Below are positions 24,421 through 36,078 of a stretch of DNA of 64,000 nt, piece after piece. Made by a program: the position numbers and the translations under genes. The stretch comes from Macrotrachela quadricornifera (Eukaryota > Rotifera > Eurotatoria > Philodinida > Philodinidae), in the NCBI GenBank assembly GCA_022393335.1, contig JAJEKB010020906.1:1587217-1651216 (forward strand). The letters run 5' to 3'. Below the pieces are notes generated by a model. The model had not been told where the DNA came from. It worked only from the letters and a program-made list of their open reading frames with translations, and searched no databases. Each line of letters begins with the position of its first letter. Within the stretch, counting starts at the first letter, position 1.

Positions 24421-27400
24421 AAAAAGGGACTCGTTTTCTTCGCCCGAAAAAGAGCGAGCGAGAAGGATTGAGTGCTCTTTCGAATAATTGAAGGGCGACA
24501 CATCAGCGGCACTTTTTTCTTTTTCCTTTCCATTCTCCTGTAGACATGTCTATAGAAGAGAACGAGAACAAGAAGAATCACACTGTAAACTCCGCATCCA
24601 TCCCTTGTCAGTGTTATCTTTTCACTAGATTTATCTTTTACACTCACAATAACAACCATTGATTGTAAATGATGACGGTCGTCTTCAGTTTAGTTTTCCA
24701 GCTGCTTTAAACAGGAACAAAGCACACCCGCCGTAAGGGCACACAACAAAATGTAGACAAAAAATATGGCAAAGAAGTGTAGTTCGGATATGGCATTTTC
24801 TTCACTCCCCTCTATTGTGTTTGACCAGGTAGTCATATGAGATATGCTGCATTTACGAACATTATTCTATGGCAAAGCTTGCTGTCGATCGTATCTCTCT
24901 ACTCATTTTATTTTTTGGTAGATTATGAAAAAACGTCTCCTTCTATATATTTGCACCTCTCACGGCCATTTTCGCTCTGCGTCATATTTATTTTGGATAA
25001 GAGAGAGAGGTCTTTATTTATGCACATAATCCCTCGCCGCACACAGTAATATAATGTACAGAGTAACGCTACTCATTTTTCTTCATTCTTCTTTCACGAT
25101 TAATACTGCACGCCCTATAGTGTGCTCCTGGTAATCTGTGAGACCAATTATCCTTTTTCAACACCACAATTCTGATTACGATTGACATGATGGATGCTCA
25201 AACTAATTATTTATCACTTGTTTTTACTGAATTAGGATGATTCAGGTGCTTTTTGTCGTTTTGTTTAGTTGTGGAATTAATTGTAAGCACTGAGAAGACC
25301 GATGAAGAACGGCCACAAGATGTCGTCTATTCGATCAGGACAAGGAAAGGTTCAACTAGCCTAAGTTTGGTTAAAATAGTTCAGGACATTTATCTGTAAG
25401 TATTGAGAACAAGGGGTCGATTAAAGTCAATCTTCCTTTGAAAGAGTAAAATATTTCATGACTGTCATACTAACATCCGATAAAATAAACGCAGTAAAAA
25501 CCGTTTAAGACGAGTACAAAACGAGAAGAGGGGGCGTGCGTGTGCAAAGGTAAAGAGATCACTGTGTCTCTTATTCAGAACGAAAACGAAAGAGGGACTG
25601 TTTCTCTTGTACCTCGTTGAGTGTAAGAAGAGCTATTATTTACTCATTTTAAATTCTCCTCTCACCATCTACGCTGCGTAGAGCTCACGCTGAGAAGAGA
25701 CATGGTGATACTCACCTAACTTAGTAGTCATTGCTTTTAGTAACCAAACGAATGAATAATACCGAAGAAAGTCTATGTTCACATGTTCATTTGGAAAGAG
25801 GAATTCCATAAGAAACCGCTTTTCCCGTTCGAGTTGCTCGAAATAGAATGAAACATACTCACCTGTTTTTTTTTTACATTAGACAGCTATCAATTCAATG
25901 TGTCGCTTCACAAAGTAACACGAACTAAGGAGGGAGGAGTTAGATCAATCATTTCGACGAATGAGAAAACTTTCCCAACAACTGTTGCATGAGTTTCCTC
26001 TGACACACATAGAATGACTCCCATCTCAGAAATCACTTTGGTGATATCCAAGGCCGAACTCGTTCGTGAGACAAGAATAACGACCAGAGCACAATGGGCA
26101 TCCAGGCGGACATTGGGGGAAAAAGAGAAAATTGTCTTTATTCAAATACGAATACTATAGAATGTAGTTGTTCGAATAGACCATAGTGGAGTAGAAATGC
26201 CTATTTTGATATCGACCCCTTCGCATCTGTTATCTATAAACGACGACGAAGAGGAGGTTGTAAATTAGTTCGTATAGATAGCAGCATTTGGGCTGGAAAA
26301 AAAATTTGAGCCTACGACATGTGAATATTCATTCTTCGATATGACGTGGTTTCTAATCACTAGCCAAAGACAATACGAAACTCGGCCTTCAGGTCCTGAC
26401 TTCCATTACATTGAGCTCTTGATTATTTCATGACCATGAAGTACACAAAGCCGCCGCATTGTACTTTCTAACTGCGTTCTAGTACACGACTATCTATACA
26501 TTCGCAGTATGCAAGTGATAAAAGTTTCTCGTTGGCATCTCTCATCTAACGAGATGGGTAAAATAAATACTAAAAAACATTGGTTTTTCGTAAAATTTGA
26601 AAAATCGCTTACTAAGTACCAAAACTTTACTAAACGTGAACTCAAAGCACAGCGGTAGAGGTAGTTTGACGAGCGCTTTCGAATGAAACAGTTATAGTCA
26701 ATACACGGATTTGGCAAAAAAGGGACACTTTTTTCAGGAGCTCTTTTTGTAAATTCTAGTAAAAATCGAATATAAGTTTGTTGTAGAATTTATAAAATTA
26801 CTTTCAGCAAAATCTAATCTTCGTCATTTCCATAGCTATTATCACGCGCTATCTCTATTGAAAGCCGATAGAGTTTTTTTTTATTTTTTTACGGGCGTGA
26901 AGAAATCGTTTCTAAAGTAACATAAAGAGGAAGTGGGTTGAAAATAACACATATATGTGAGATTTATGTCATGGTATATGGATGCGATAATTTAATATTG
27001 TTTTCAAGGTACCAAAGAAGTAGCCAAACAATGTAAAGAACGAAGGATTGTCAAAGCTGCTGACGATGTGCAGCATGTCTCCGTTTGAAACAATACACTC
27101 ATTTCTTTTGCACATTAGAAAATTTGTACGTTGCTTCTACATCATAAAAGAGAAACGAACGCGATGGTGCTATCAGCTAATTTTTCCGTTTTCAACTACC
27201 GAAGTCACATTCGTTCGTGCACGGAGAGAAAAAGGTTTTTGCTTGTTCTGCGCCGTCCATTCTTATTAGGGCGAGTTTTTTGTTTGCCGCTCTTATTGAG
27301 GATATCGTCCCTATTTAGAAAGGAGCGCACCTCTTTTCGAATATCGCTGACTGATTGTGAGCGTATTCAAACAACTGAATTTTTCGCGAACAACACTAAA

Positions 27401-28580
27401 TAAATACAGTATTTACGCTCTTTCTTTCCAGCAATACAATCGTCAAATAGATTCAAGGCTGTGGACTAAAGCAAAAACGACATAAAAAATAGAAAGCCCA
27501 TTCTTGCTGCTAGAGAGGAGGGTATGATTTATCGTTTCTGCGTCGCACATAGAAACCGAAAAAGGAAGAAAAAGAAAAAATACTTATCTTTCTGTTCTGT
27601 TGCGCGCTGGTACCGCGCGCCTTCATGTGAATGTGTGAATGTGTTTGTGCGCTAGTAAATCAGAGTACCGTCGTAAGTAGTAAAGTGAATCAAAAGGAGG
27701 TTTTAAAAATTTGAGAAGAAAATGGATAACACTACAAAAAATTATAATTCAATGATTATATTTGATTTGTCTAAGCTTTCATCAGCACACTGCTAACATC
27801 ATCAGAGACAATATGATCTGCTGTAGCTAACACGTGTCTATAAGCGTTACATCGTCACGTTTCTTCTCGTTCGTTGTGTTTGGGTTTGAATCTGGGGTGT
27901 GAGTGTATAAGGAGGTGTTTTTACAGGAGCATGACGAATACACTCTGCGGAAAAAAGTTGGACTTTATTTTAATCTAAAAAAAGATTTGCTTTGCCTGAG
28001 AGACAAATTTTTTTCAAACAAATTTTATCCGTCAAGTGCAAGCCGGTAGTTTTATGTAGTCACTAGTTAAATACAAAAATCAAAGAAAAAGAAGTGAATT
28101 ATAAAGTAATTCAAAGTATACGGATTACAAAATAATTCGGATTTTAATAAAAATTAACGGAGTCTACAAGGGTTTACTAGGATCTACCAAGATCTACAAG
28201 GGTATATCACCATCTATGACTATCTTAGTGAGTGAAAGCTTGTTGGCGTGGCGAGGATGTCACTGTAGATGCAGTTAATCACACAGACACACAGGGCATA
28301 TGTCTCCTAGTGGGTGCTACGGAGCTCGCACATAGGGTATTTCACTCTTCTCTGCTAAATGCTAGTAGTTGCTAATACACCCTACTATAGCCTGGTACAC
28401 CCTTGTACAACGTGCTAGATCCTTATACCATCTCCTAAATTCTTTATAGATTTTTACGTTTGTGTATAGACTCTTCCCTTTCTAAGAATTATAAAAGGAG
28501 ATGTCTACACAGTCTAAACTAGGTTACATCTATTTTCTTTCTAATCATTGCAGAGGTGACAATACAAACAAACAGACAAA
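24421..28580. other. long non-coding stretch upstream of the nuclear receptor gene
   Basis: About 4.1 kb with no recognised gene. It is rich in purine/pyrimidine-skewed blocks (GAGAAC, GAAAAAGAG). The block 24495-24590 recurs inverted at 36780-36880, so part is a dispersed repeat. A CG-rich near-palindrome GCGCGCTGGTACCGCGCGC sits at 27602-27620. The promoter of the receptor gene presumably lies near the right end. Confidence 0.45.
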
Positions 28581-31500
28581 ATGAGCAGCAGCACGAGAGA
28601 AATGTGCCATAAAGCCAAAGTGATGATGATAATAACTTCGGATGAGTCTCTTATACAACAATTTACATCAAATAAACAAAGCAGCCCGTCAACTCAAGTG
28701 TTTGAATTAAGAAACGATGAACAAAAATCAGCTTTTCTCACACGCGTTGACACCGATCAAGTAAGTAATTCATTGATTGATTCTGGAAAGAAGGAAGCTA
28801 CTTTTAAAACTACGGTTAGTATATTTTGTCTAATGGCAGAGGAAGGAGGGCCAGACGCAATAAGCTGACTTACAAGATGACTGATTTTGCGAACATACAA
28901 TGGGTTAAAGCAACGTTATACCGGGTCTTTCCTTAGTCGATTAGGAGGGATTGCACGTAAGCCACACCCAATTTCGCATAACCTTGCTCAATGACCATCT
29001 CTGATTTGACTAATATGTTTACAGTAGATAGACCATGTTAAGTTAGCAAGAAACCCAAAATATTAGCTCAAATGAACGAGCTCTTCCGGAGATATAAGCA
29101 TTACAGGTGTCATGAATAATGCATATTTTGAGTACTTTTCTCTCTAAATGATCTCAGTAAATTTTGAATATCTCACGAACAATAAAAGATAAAACCGACA
29201 TTGTTTTTGCCATAAATACTACTGGTAATAGGCTATCGTTTGATGGTATTGAAAATACCTAGTGGTCAGATTTTTTTATTCTAGAAATTCTCTCAAAATA
29301 GGATCATATTGCTCAAGAATGAATATTTAGTAAATATTTTTAGATTTACTAAAAGTCATAAGCAACTTTGTATTGATAAGTGTTTTCTGTCGATATGTTC
29401 ATTATAAGCACATGTATATCAGAAAATCCTGTGATCCCCTCAGGGATATAAAAATATTCAAAGTTCGAATTTTGTGCTGATACTTTGAGTACAGAGGTAT
29501 TATTATGAGTAGTTTGTCGTAAAAATTTAGATCGTTTAGTCGCAATAAAGCCAAAATTCACAACGATGAATATTTGGCATATTATTCGCATAATAAACAT
29601 GGCTCAAAAAAAGTAAAAATTAAGTATTTCACAACTTCGTTAAAGCATATCCGATTCAGCTGAAATTTTGAACTTAGAGGTTTTTTGCTATGGGCTTTCA
29701 TCTGAGCTATTCAAATCGAGCAATGAAATAAAATTTGTATGCTCTCATATGTAGGATCTAGGTGCTCCAGTTGAACTCCTCAGTGTTATTGAAGAAACTT
29801 TATGCAACAAAATTCATTTCCACAAACTTTTGAAGGCATAAACCGATGCATTCTAAAGTGCTCTTTTAGATGAGAATAGTCTCGGTAAGATCTAGGGTGC
29901 TGATTCGACTAATATGGTCTAGATGCCTACGTCAATGACCACCTAGTACCGAAGAAAAAAATCTAGTCATTAAGTATTTTCAATACAAATGTCGGTTTTC
30001 ATGACATTTGTAACGCTTATATCTCCGGAAGAGCTCATTCGTTTGAGCTGAAATTTTGGGTTTCTTGCTAACTTAACATGGGCTACCTACTGTAAACATA
30101 TCAGCCAAATCGGAGATGGTCATCGAGCAAGTCTGAGTGTGGCTTACGTGCAATAACTCTTACTGATTTTTCGATCTTTTGATTTATCGATCCTTTCATT
30201 TGTTTTTATCAAGTTGCTCATGTAAAAATTGTGATGATCATAATTGAAAAACTTTTCTCTGTTTAGAGAAGTTACTGAGCTTTATTTACAAGGCTGTGGT
30301 TAGTCAGTCTTCTATTCTGTCATTTCTCAAAAGAATCGATCAATATCTCCAGACGTAGAATAACAGTTTTCCATGGAAGGAAAAACTATGCCATGAGAAT
30401 ATTTTTAGCTCAGGATCGATTCTTCCATTCCTGTTGGGTTGTTTCTCGTGAAGTCTGTCTTTTTCAAAAATAAAACATTCGACATTTTCTTCTTGCAATG
30501 TTTTTCAAAAAGGATCCTTTTGTTTGCTCTTGTGTTTTTTTCAGAGTGGCAAAGAGGACCTTCAACATCGAAAAGAGACAGCACTAAAGACACCTTTGAA
30601 ACAACAACAAAGAAGAAAAAGAAGAAAAGCTGTACATGATACAGTATGTGTTGTATGTGGTGCTGAAGCGATTGGTTTCAATTATGATGCGCTAACATGT
30701 GGATCGTGTAAAATATTCTTTTGGAGAAACGCCGATAAATCATCTGTAAGTGTTTCTTCATATAATAAGTATTCGTTCTAACTGCTGCTTTTTCTCTCAA
30801 AACAAAAATCGAAAACAGAAAATTCACCGTTGTGTACAAGGCAACGGCAAGTGTCCCACAAATAAAATCAAAATATGTCCAGCGTGTCGGCTGAAAAGTT
30901 GTTTCAACATGGGAATGAAAAAAGAATGTTTCTTAAAAACCAAAGATGTAAAGAAAGAAAGCCTTGATAGCAGTCATATAACCTTAGCTTCGTCTGTCTC
31001 ACCCTCGAAAGAAAAAGGGTTGCACGGCATGGATCATACTATTGTGAGTACTTTCTCTTTAAGTTTGTCCCATGTTTCTCGTAATTCGATTGATATGCAG
31101 GCATTAACTATGGAAGATTGGTTAAAACTTCAATCTCTTCAGTTATCTTTTACGCCATTACATGATAACTATCAGCAAACGATTGCTACAGACTTCGAAG
31201 ATAACACACCGCTTACATTCTCATGGTCCTATAGAGCTAATACGCACGTAACGAGATTAATTGCCTTTTGCAGACAAACAGAAGAATTTGAACATTTGAC
31301 AAACGAAGATCGATTTACATTAATCAAATACAATATGCTCAATTTATTACCCCTGTACACATGTCTCTATTTGGATACGTATAGAGGCGATATTGATGTG
31401 GAGAAAATACGTCATGGTTATCGTGATTCTCATGGTGTAGATGGTATACATGAGGACTTTACTGTGCTTCTTCATTCTCTATTTCGTGCTACAGAACGAG

Positions 31501-31823
31501 ATCCCGTTCTCCTACATCTACTCATTGCGATCATTCTTTTTTCAAAAGGCATGTCAGCTATTGACCAAGAGCCACCACTTATGGATCCAATGGCGGTAAA
31601 TAGAGCACAAGTGCACTATGTTCGTCTCACTTGGAATTATCTTACAGAAAAATATGGTTCTATTCAAACAGCGAGTCGTTTCACACAGTTATTTTATCAA
31701 ATACTCTGTATTCAAAAATTGACCCAGAAATCACATTTCTATCTGCAAAAGAAGCATTGGACACCTCAAACTGTCGAACAAATTAGTCCTCTTCTACTAG
31801 CGGTGTTGCACATTTCCTCGTGA
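28581..31823 (+). CDS. nuclear receptor (C4 zinc-finger DBD and ligand-binding domain)
   Basis: Ligand-regulated transcription factor type. Exons 28581-28760, 30545-30745 and 30819-31823, all joined in phase 0, give about 461 residues. The introns are 1784 bp (GTAAGT/TTTTTTTCAG) and 73 bp. The DNA-binding domain has finger 1 CVVCGAEAIGFNYDAL then CGSCKIFFWR, and finger 2 CVQGNGKC...CPACRLKSCFNMGM; the second intron splits the fingers. The P-box CGSCKIFF departs from the usual CEGCKGFF, so its DNA site may be unusual. A ligand-binding domain follows, with helix-3 region EDRFTLIKYNMLNLLPLY. The first exon is less certain: an alternative donor GTTAGT at 28815 would add 18 codons. The big intron contains a transposable element (28948-30156). 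No closer subfamily can be named. Confidence 0.8.
28948..30156. mobile_element. 1.2-kb element with about 170-bp TIRs inside the receptor intron
   Basis: The ends are inverted: left ATTGCACGTAAGCCACAC, right in reverse complement the same 18 bases. The arms continue with GAGATGGTCAT and, at about 29070-29100, GAACGAGCTCTTCCGGAGAT against the inverted partner around 30020-30045. The centre has an open minus-strand frame (29349-29600) with no recognisable domain. No clear target duplication. Confidence 0.75.
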
Positions 31824-31979
31824 AAAACAGGAGTACTATCGTTCTTCCTTGTTCTGAAGAAAGAGTATCAGTGTATGTGTATGCGCAACCACGCTGAAAA
31901 TGCACAGCTGTACAATTCAGCTGATTTATATATATATTCAGGCGTAATCATTGTACGTTTTGTAATTTTAGAAAATGAA

Positions 31980-31985
31980 AATAAA
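31980..31985 (+). promoter_or_regulatory. putative polyadenylation signal of the receptor gene
   Basis: AATAAA about 157 nt after the receptor stop codon. Confidence 0.35.
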
Positions 31986-32303
31986 TGTACGTTGTTCGAG
32001 TGCGGGAACACACCGAGGTGTTCAAGCTGTTTAGAGTCAAACTTCTGGCGATAGATAGACCTCGATGAGGTATGAAAAACCTCAAAAGGACTCGTGCTCT
32101 ATTGAGGGTGAGGGTAATACACTATCTATTATGTTACTTTCCGTTTCCTTCGCTGCTATAGCATCATATTATGGTGATAAATGTTGTATACTCGCATTTT
32201 TTCGGTTACGCTCTTCTAGCTTCATTCTCCGTCTATTCTCTTTTGTGTGTAATTTCTGCTATGTAGTTGTTTTTCTTGTCATTCGATTTTATACAATATA
32301 CAA
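31986..32303. other. spacer between receptor gene and transposase relic
   Basis: No gene recognised. The open frame here (32065-32307) has no domain. Confidence 0.4.
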
Positions 32304-33664
32304 GTGAGACACAAGCAAGTGGTTAATACCAGTTTTTCTGGAACCTACTTCGAAATGATCAATCCAGCAAATGTAATGAAGGTGTTCGCTGAAAGAGCAT
32401 CGAACTTACTGTCTTCCACTTTTTCGAACACTTCGACTACCATCAGTGCTATCACAAATCATGAATATGAAGTAGCGGAGCTGTTATATGGTGTACTTGA
32501 ATCGATCACCAAGTGTCCTTCGCACTTCTTCGAAGTTCAAACAACCCTCGATCATGATCCGGTCGAAGGTGAATTGATCAATGACATGCAGTGCGAAGAT
32601 GAAGATGAGGGTGCGCTCGGTCCAGATTGGAATGGCGATGAAAAGGATGAGGACGAGAAGATGTTCTGCAAAGAATTTTCACTTAATTACATGACCAAGG
32701 CAGTCATCTTCTATAACGAGATCAATCCAAAAACTGGAAAACGAAACCGACGTTGGGAAACAGTTAAACTTCACTTTCGACGTGTCCCACACCAAAATTA
32801 TCGCGAGAAACATGGAACGAAGAAGCAGAAGCTCGATATAATTGATGATCATGTATTTGATATGTTCGAACAAGCTCAGGGGAATACCTTGCTCGTACAC
32901 GATATTGTTCTTCGTCGGTAGGCTTTTAGTAAAGTCATGGGTGGGTCTTTACACAATTTCGTGGCTTCAAGCCACTGCCTATACATCTTCAAATACAAAC
33001 ACAATATCATCCCGCGCAAGGTGACCAAGGTGAGAGATTTGTAATCAGCTATTTCCCGTTTTCGTGAATCTTTAGTTTCATTAAAAATATTGTGAGACCA
33101 GACTCACTGAAACTATATATTTCTTACAGATTGTGACGAAGCGCCAAACAGAAAATCAGGAGACGATCAGAACTTCTGTCGATCAATTACACAGCACAAC
33201 CACCAATCACACTAGATGGTCATCTTCTCTCATCACTCTATCTTTGCTTGAAGGAGCCCAAAGGACACATAAGTTAGAATATTCGCTCGTGTCTTTTCAA
33301 GGCCTCGAATGTGGTGATCACTTGTAGCAGTTCTGGAAAGCTCACGACATTCTTGATCGAGCATTGGAGTGATCATGTTCTCGTTCCATCACTTCGTCAA
33401 CGCCAGAGGTTCTTACTTATTTCGGACTGTTGGGGAGGACAGATATACGGAAAGGGGTTATACGATCACATTCCTGAATGCATAAGACTTGAAGTACCGA
33501 AGAAAACGACGGATCAATATTCAACTTTCACGCTTAGCAACGTCATTGCACAAATAGGTGGGCACACCGTTCTAGTCGTAGCAGATGATCCGAAGGACAA
33601 AATGGATCGGAACTCACGCCAGACTGTTTTTGAACTATCTAGCAATGTAAGTATACACCGATGA
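32304..33664 (+). pseudogene. pogo-like DDE transposase, deleted and frameshifted
   Basis: Exon-like 32304 to about 33029 and 33130-33664, separated by a 100-bp intron with GTGAGA/TTTCTTACAG ends. The N-terminal part has an acidic stretch and then a CENP-B-like HTH region (RRVPHQNYREKHGTKKQKLD and VFDMFEQAQGNTLLVHDIVL). After a frameshift come FKYKHNIIPRKVTK and, in exon 2, ITLDGHLLSSLYLCLKEPKG, an in-frame TAG, SNVVITCSSSGKLTTFLIEH, LISDCWGGQ and LEVPKKTT, after which the QPLD motif is lost. About 60 residues around the first catalytic Asp are deleted. It is the same family as the fragment at 23613-24041 but better preserved at the N terminus. GC content is higher than the surroundings. Confidence 0.7.
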
Positions 33665-34044
33665 GCACTATAAAGCTTCGCTTTAGTAAGATGAAGGTTC
33701 TTTCGCAAGATAAAATTTCTTGGCAAGCCCAGGAATATATTGAAAGGAAAAGAGGCACACTGTTATTTAACTCTAATACTATCAACACCCAATTAAAAAG
33801 CAGCTTTCTTTCGTAACAATTGTCAATTATTTCATAAGCTTAATGAGTAAAATGTTTGGACATCCGAAATCGATTCCAAAAGTTAGATTAGTTCACTTGA
33901 ACATTTGTACTGTAACAAAATATTTGACTATTGCTGCCTGACTTTTCATCCTCTTGAAAGATATTTTTGTAAACCATTCATGAAAATTTGTTGTTATTTT
34001 TTCCTGTCAAGGAGAGTTTGAGAGCAAGTACTATGCAGCAAAGT
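33665..34044. other. spacer
   Basis: No gene or repeat recognised between the transposase relic and the saponin-hydrolase-like gene. Confidence 0.5.
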
Positions 34045-34050
34045 TTTATT
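34045..34050 (-). promoter_or_regulatory. putative polyadenylation signal of the saponin-hydrolase-like gene
   Basis: AATAAA on the minus strand 73 nt after the stop codon, a position suited to a eukaryotic mRNA 3' end. Confidence 0.4.
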
Positions 34051-34122
34051 ATTATAAACGAACAACAATGATTGGTCTTAAAGTGTATATTTCTGAAAGC
34101 TGGATTACTAGCTCCCGTTCTA

Positions 34123-36078
34123 TTACGTTCGGTTTGCTGGTTGATAGTAGGCGGTACCGTTGACAGTGGTGGTCAAAGTCCCATTGGCATCGAAGATGTT
34201 AATCAATACATCAATGGAAAGATGAAAGCCATCGGGACTTGTAGTTTTCGTGCTGTTGTTTGGTCCCGTCTGAACAAGGTCCGAAAACCAGTCAATTTGA
34301 CTGACCGTAGGACTTGGGGCCTTCATACTAACCTCTTCAAATCCGGTGAGAACATTGAGTCCATCGTCGCAGAAGTCATGGTAAACCACCGATACAGTTC
34401 CAATCATTGTTCTGGCGTCGTTGTTGATAAGCGTCACGTTGGCCCAACCAAATTTCTTCCCCAGGAGGACGTAATTGCCCGCCGACGGGTAGACGAGTGC
34501 AGGAATTGAACTACCAGGCTCATACTTCACTCCCCAAGGAACGACGTCGGAAATCGGCTTGACTACTTGAGGTTTGAGTGGCGTGCGACTGGTAAGATGG
34601 GCAAGCATTATACGATAGTTTCGACCACCGGGCTCGGTAGAGTTGTAGCACACCAATGGGTTGATTCCACCGCACGCGGGTGAAACAGTGTGGGACTGCC
34701 AATAGACAATGCGAGTACCATCGGGCGACCACTTTGGATCAGCCATGCCATTCCACTCCGGATCATTGATGCTACCTGGGCTCCCATCTCCGGCTGCGTT
34801 AATGTGTTGGCCAAAATAAGCGCCACGGTCACCGTAGTAATCAATCAGATAGGGCTGGAAGAATCGACGTGCTCCGTTGTTACGAGTTGAAGACGTAGCG
34901 CTGGAACTGACTATGTCGGTCAATGGAGGGATTCCTCGCATACCAGCCATAAACATCTGTCGTTCAGAGCCCCTAGTGTCCATGACAACCGTCCACTGGT
35001 CATCGGGAGAGATGTCTAACGGATCGACGTATTCTGGATGGCTTGTAAGTCGGCGGACTTTGCCCGTGGTGAGATCGGCGGCAAACACATCAATGTTAGA
35101 TGATTCGGCTGGAAATCCAATGTAAGTGACCTCTCGGCCAGTTCCACTAAAGCCACGTAGTTCACCAACCACGACAGATTGAGGGTTGATGTGAAGTAGA
35201 CTGCTGTTGTATCGATCCACACTGATAGGTTGAAGGGCTTTAGGGTCGTAGAGTCGATAGACGTTGACTAGGTCATAACGAGGGGATAGAGGCATACCCC
35301 AAGTCGGAAAGGAATTGAATTGCAACCTTCCCATGTAGCCATACTGGCCAATTTTGCCGTTAAGGATTGTAAAGGAATTGAAGCCCAGGTGTACATTGTC
35401 CGGATGTAAGCGCAGCTCGCGAATATTGCCACCAGGTCCAGTAGCATTCGTCGTCGTATTCCAGCGGATAGGGTAGATGTGAACTTGATCTGGAGTACAC
35501 GCAGCATCGATGAGATTACTAGTACATTCAATGATGTTCGTACCGACCAAGAGGCGTTTGCCGTCAACGAAGGCCTGAGGGTAGTCCATCGCCATCGAGC
35601 GTCCGATCATATTTTTCGCTGGTATACCACAAGTGATACATTTCCATGCATCACCGTTAGAAAATGTACTACCGTCGGTCTTCACTAAGATTAATTGCAC
35701 GCCGGTAAAGATACTGGATGGATTTGGCGCGGCAGGAGCACCGGTAAAGTTGACCGTCACAGTGACGTGAAGACCATCTGGTAAGAAAGCTCCAGATTGG
35801 AATGACGTCAGAGCTTGACCTATGCAACCAGTTCCGTGTGGGTTGACATCAAAAGTGCAACCACCCTCGGCATCGGTGGAAGTAACGGGTGGAAGCGGGA
35901 GTTCGGTGATGGAGATCGGCTCAGGTTTAGGAGGTGGTGGAATGTCATTGCCTTTCACAACGCATCCATCGGAAGCCTCGGCTGCGAAGAGAGCCAGCAC
36001 GATAAAGTTAAGGAAGAGCATAATGAAAGAGGAACGGCTGGAAGTTGATTGTCCAACTGTTCGGCGTCGACTAGACAT
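34123..36078 (-). CDS. saponin-hydrolase-like secreted protein (probable horizontal acquisition)
   Basis: 651 residues, single exon. It matches fungal saponin hydrolases, secreted enzymes that remove the glucuronosyl sugar chain from triterpenoid saponins. Recognised stretches: PEPISITELPLPPVTSTD near residue 53, KCITCGIP, MDYPQAFVDGKRLLVGTNII, VHIYPIRWN, IRELRLHPDNVHLGFNSFT, VTYIGFPAESSNIDVFAADL, DISPDDQWTVVMDTRGSERQ, DPEWNGMADPKWSPDGTRIV and SRTPLKPQ. The last part has WD40/PD40-like beta-propeller character. I start at ATG 36078 because the 21 upstream codons look like an intron end (TTTTCATTTCCGTCCGTAG). From there an N-terminal hydrophobic segment (FIMLFLNFIVLALFAAEASD) serves as signal peptide or anchor. 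The coding GC is visibly higher than in neighbouring AT-rich genes and there are no introns, which fits horizontal transfer. The frame is intact, so it is probably functional; activity on saponins is inferred from family only. Confidence 0.8.
   Translation of the reverse strand: MSSRRRTVGQSTSSRSSFIMLFLNFIVLALFAAEASDGCVVKGNDIPPPPKPEPISITELPLPPVTSTDAEGGCTFDVNPHGTGCIGQALTSFQSGAFLPDGLHVTVTVNFTGAPAAPNPSSIFTGVQLILVKTDGSTFSNGDAWKCITCGIPAKNMIGRSMAMDYPQAFVDGKRLLVGTNIIECTSNLIDAACTPDQVHIYPIRWNTTTNATGPGGNIRELRLHPDNVHLGFNSFTILNGKIGQYGYMGRLQFNSFPTWGMPLSPRYDLVNVYRLYDPKALQPISVDRYNSSLLHINPQSVVVGELRGFSGTGREVTYIGFPAESSNIDVFAADLTTGKVRRLTSHPEYVDPLDISPDDQWTVVMDTRGSERQMFMAGMRGIPPLTDIVSSSATSSTRNNGARRFFQPYLIDYYGDRGAYFGQHINAAGDGSPGSINDPEWNGMADPKWSPDGTRIVYWQSHTVSPACGGINPLVCYNSTEPGGRNYRIMLAHLTSRTPLKPQVVKPISDVVPWGVKYEPGSSIPALVYPSAGNYVLLGKKFGWANVTLINNDARTMIGTVSVVYHDFCDDGLNVLTGFEEVSMKAPSPTVSQIDWFSDLVQTGPNNSTKTTSPDGFHLSIDVLINIFDANGTLTTTVNGTAYYQPANRT

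Noticed and set aside
28761..28814. Extension of receptor exon 1 to a GTTAGT donor at 28815
   Set aside because: GTAAGT at 28761 is the stronger donor and also keeps phase 0; kept only as an alternative.
29349..29600. 83-codon minus-strand frame inside the intronic TIR element
   Set aside because: No recognisable transposase motif; AT-rich and short.
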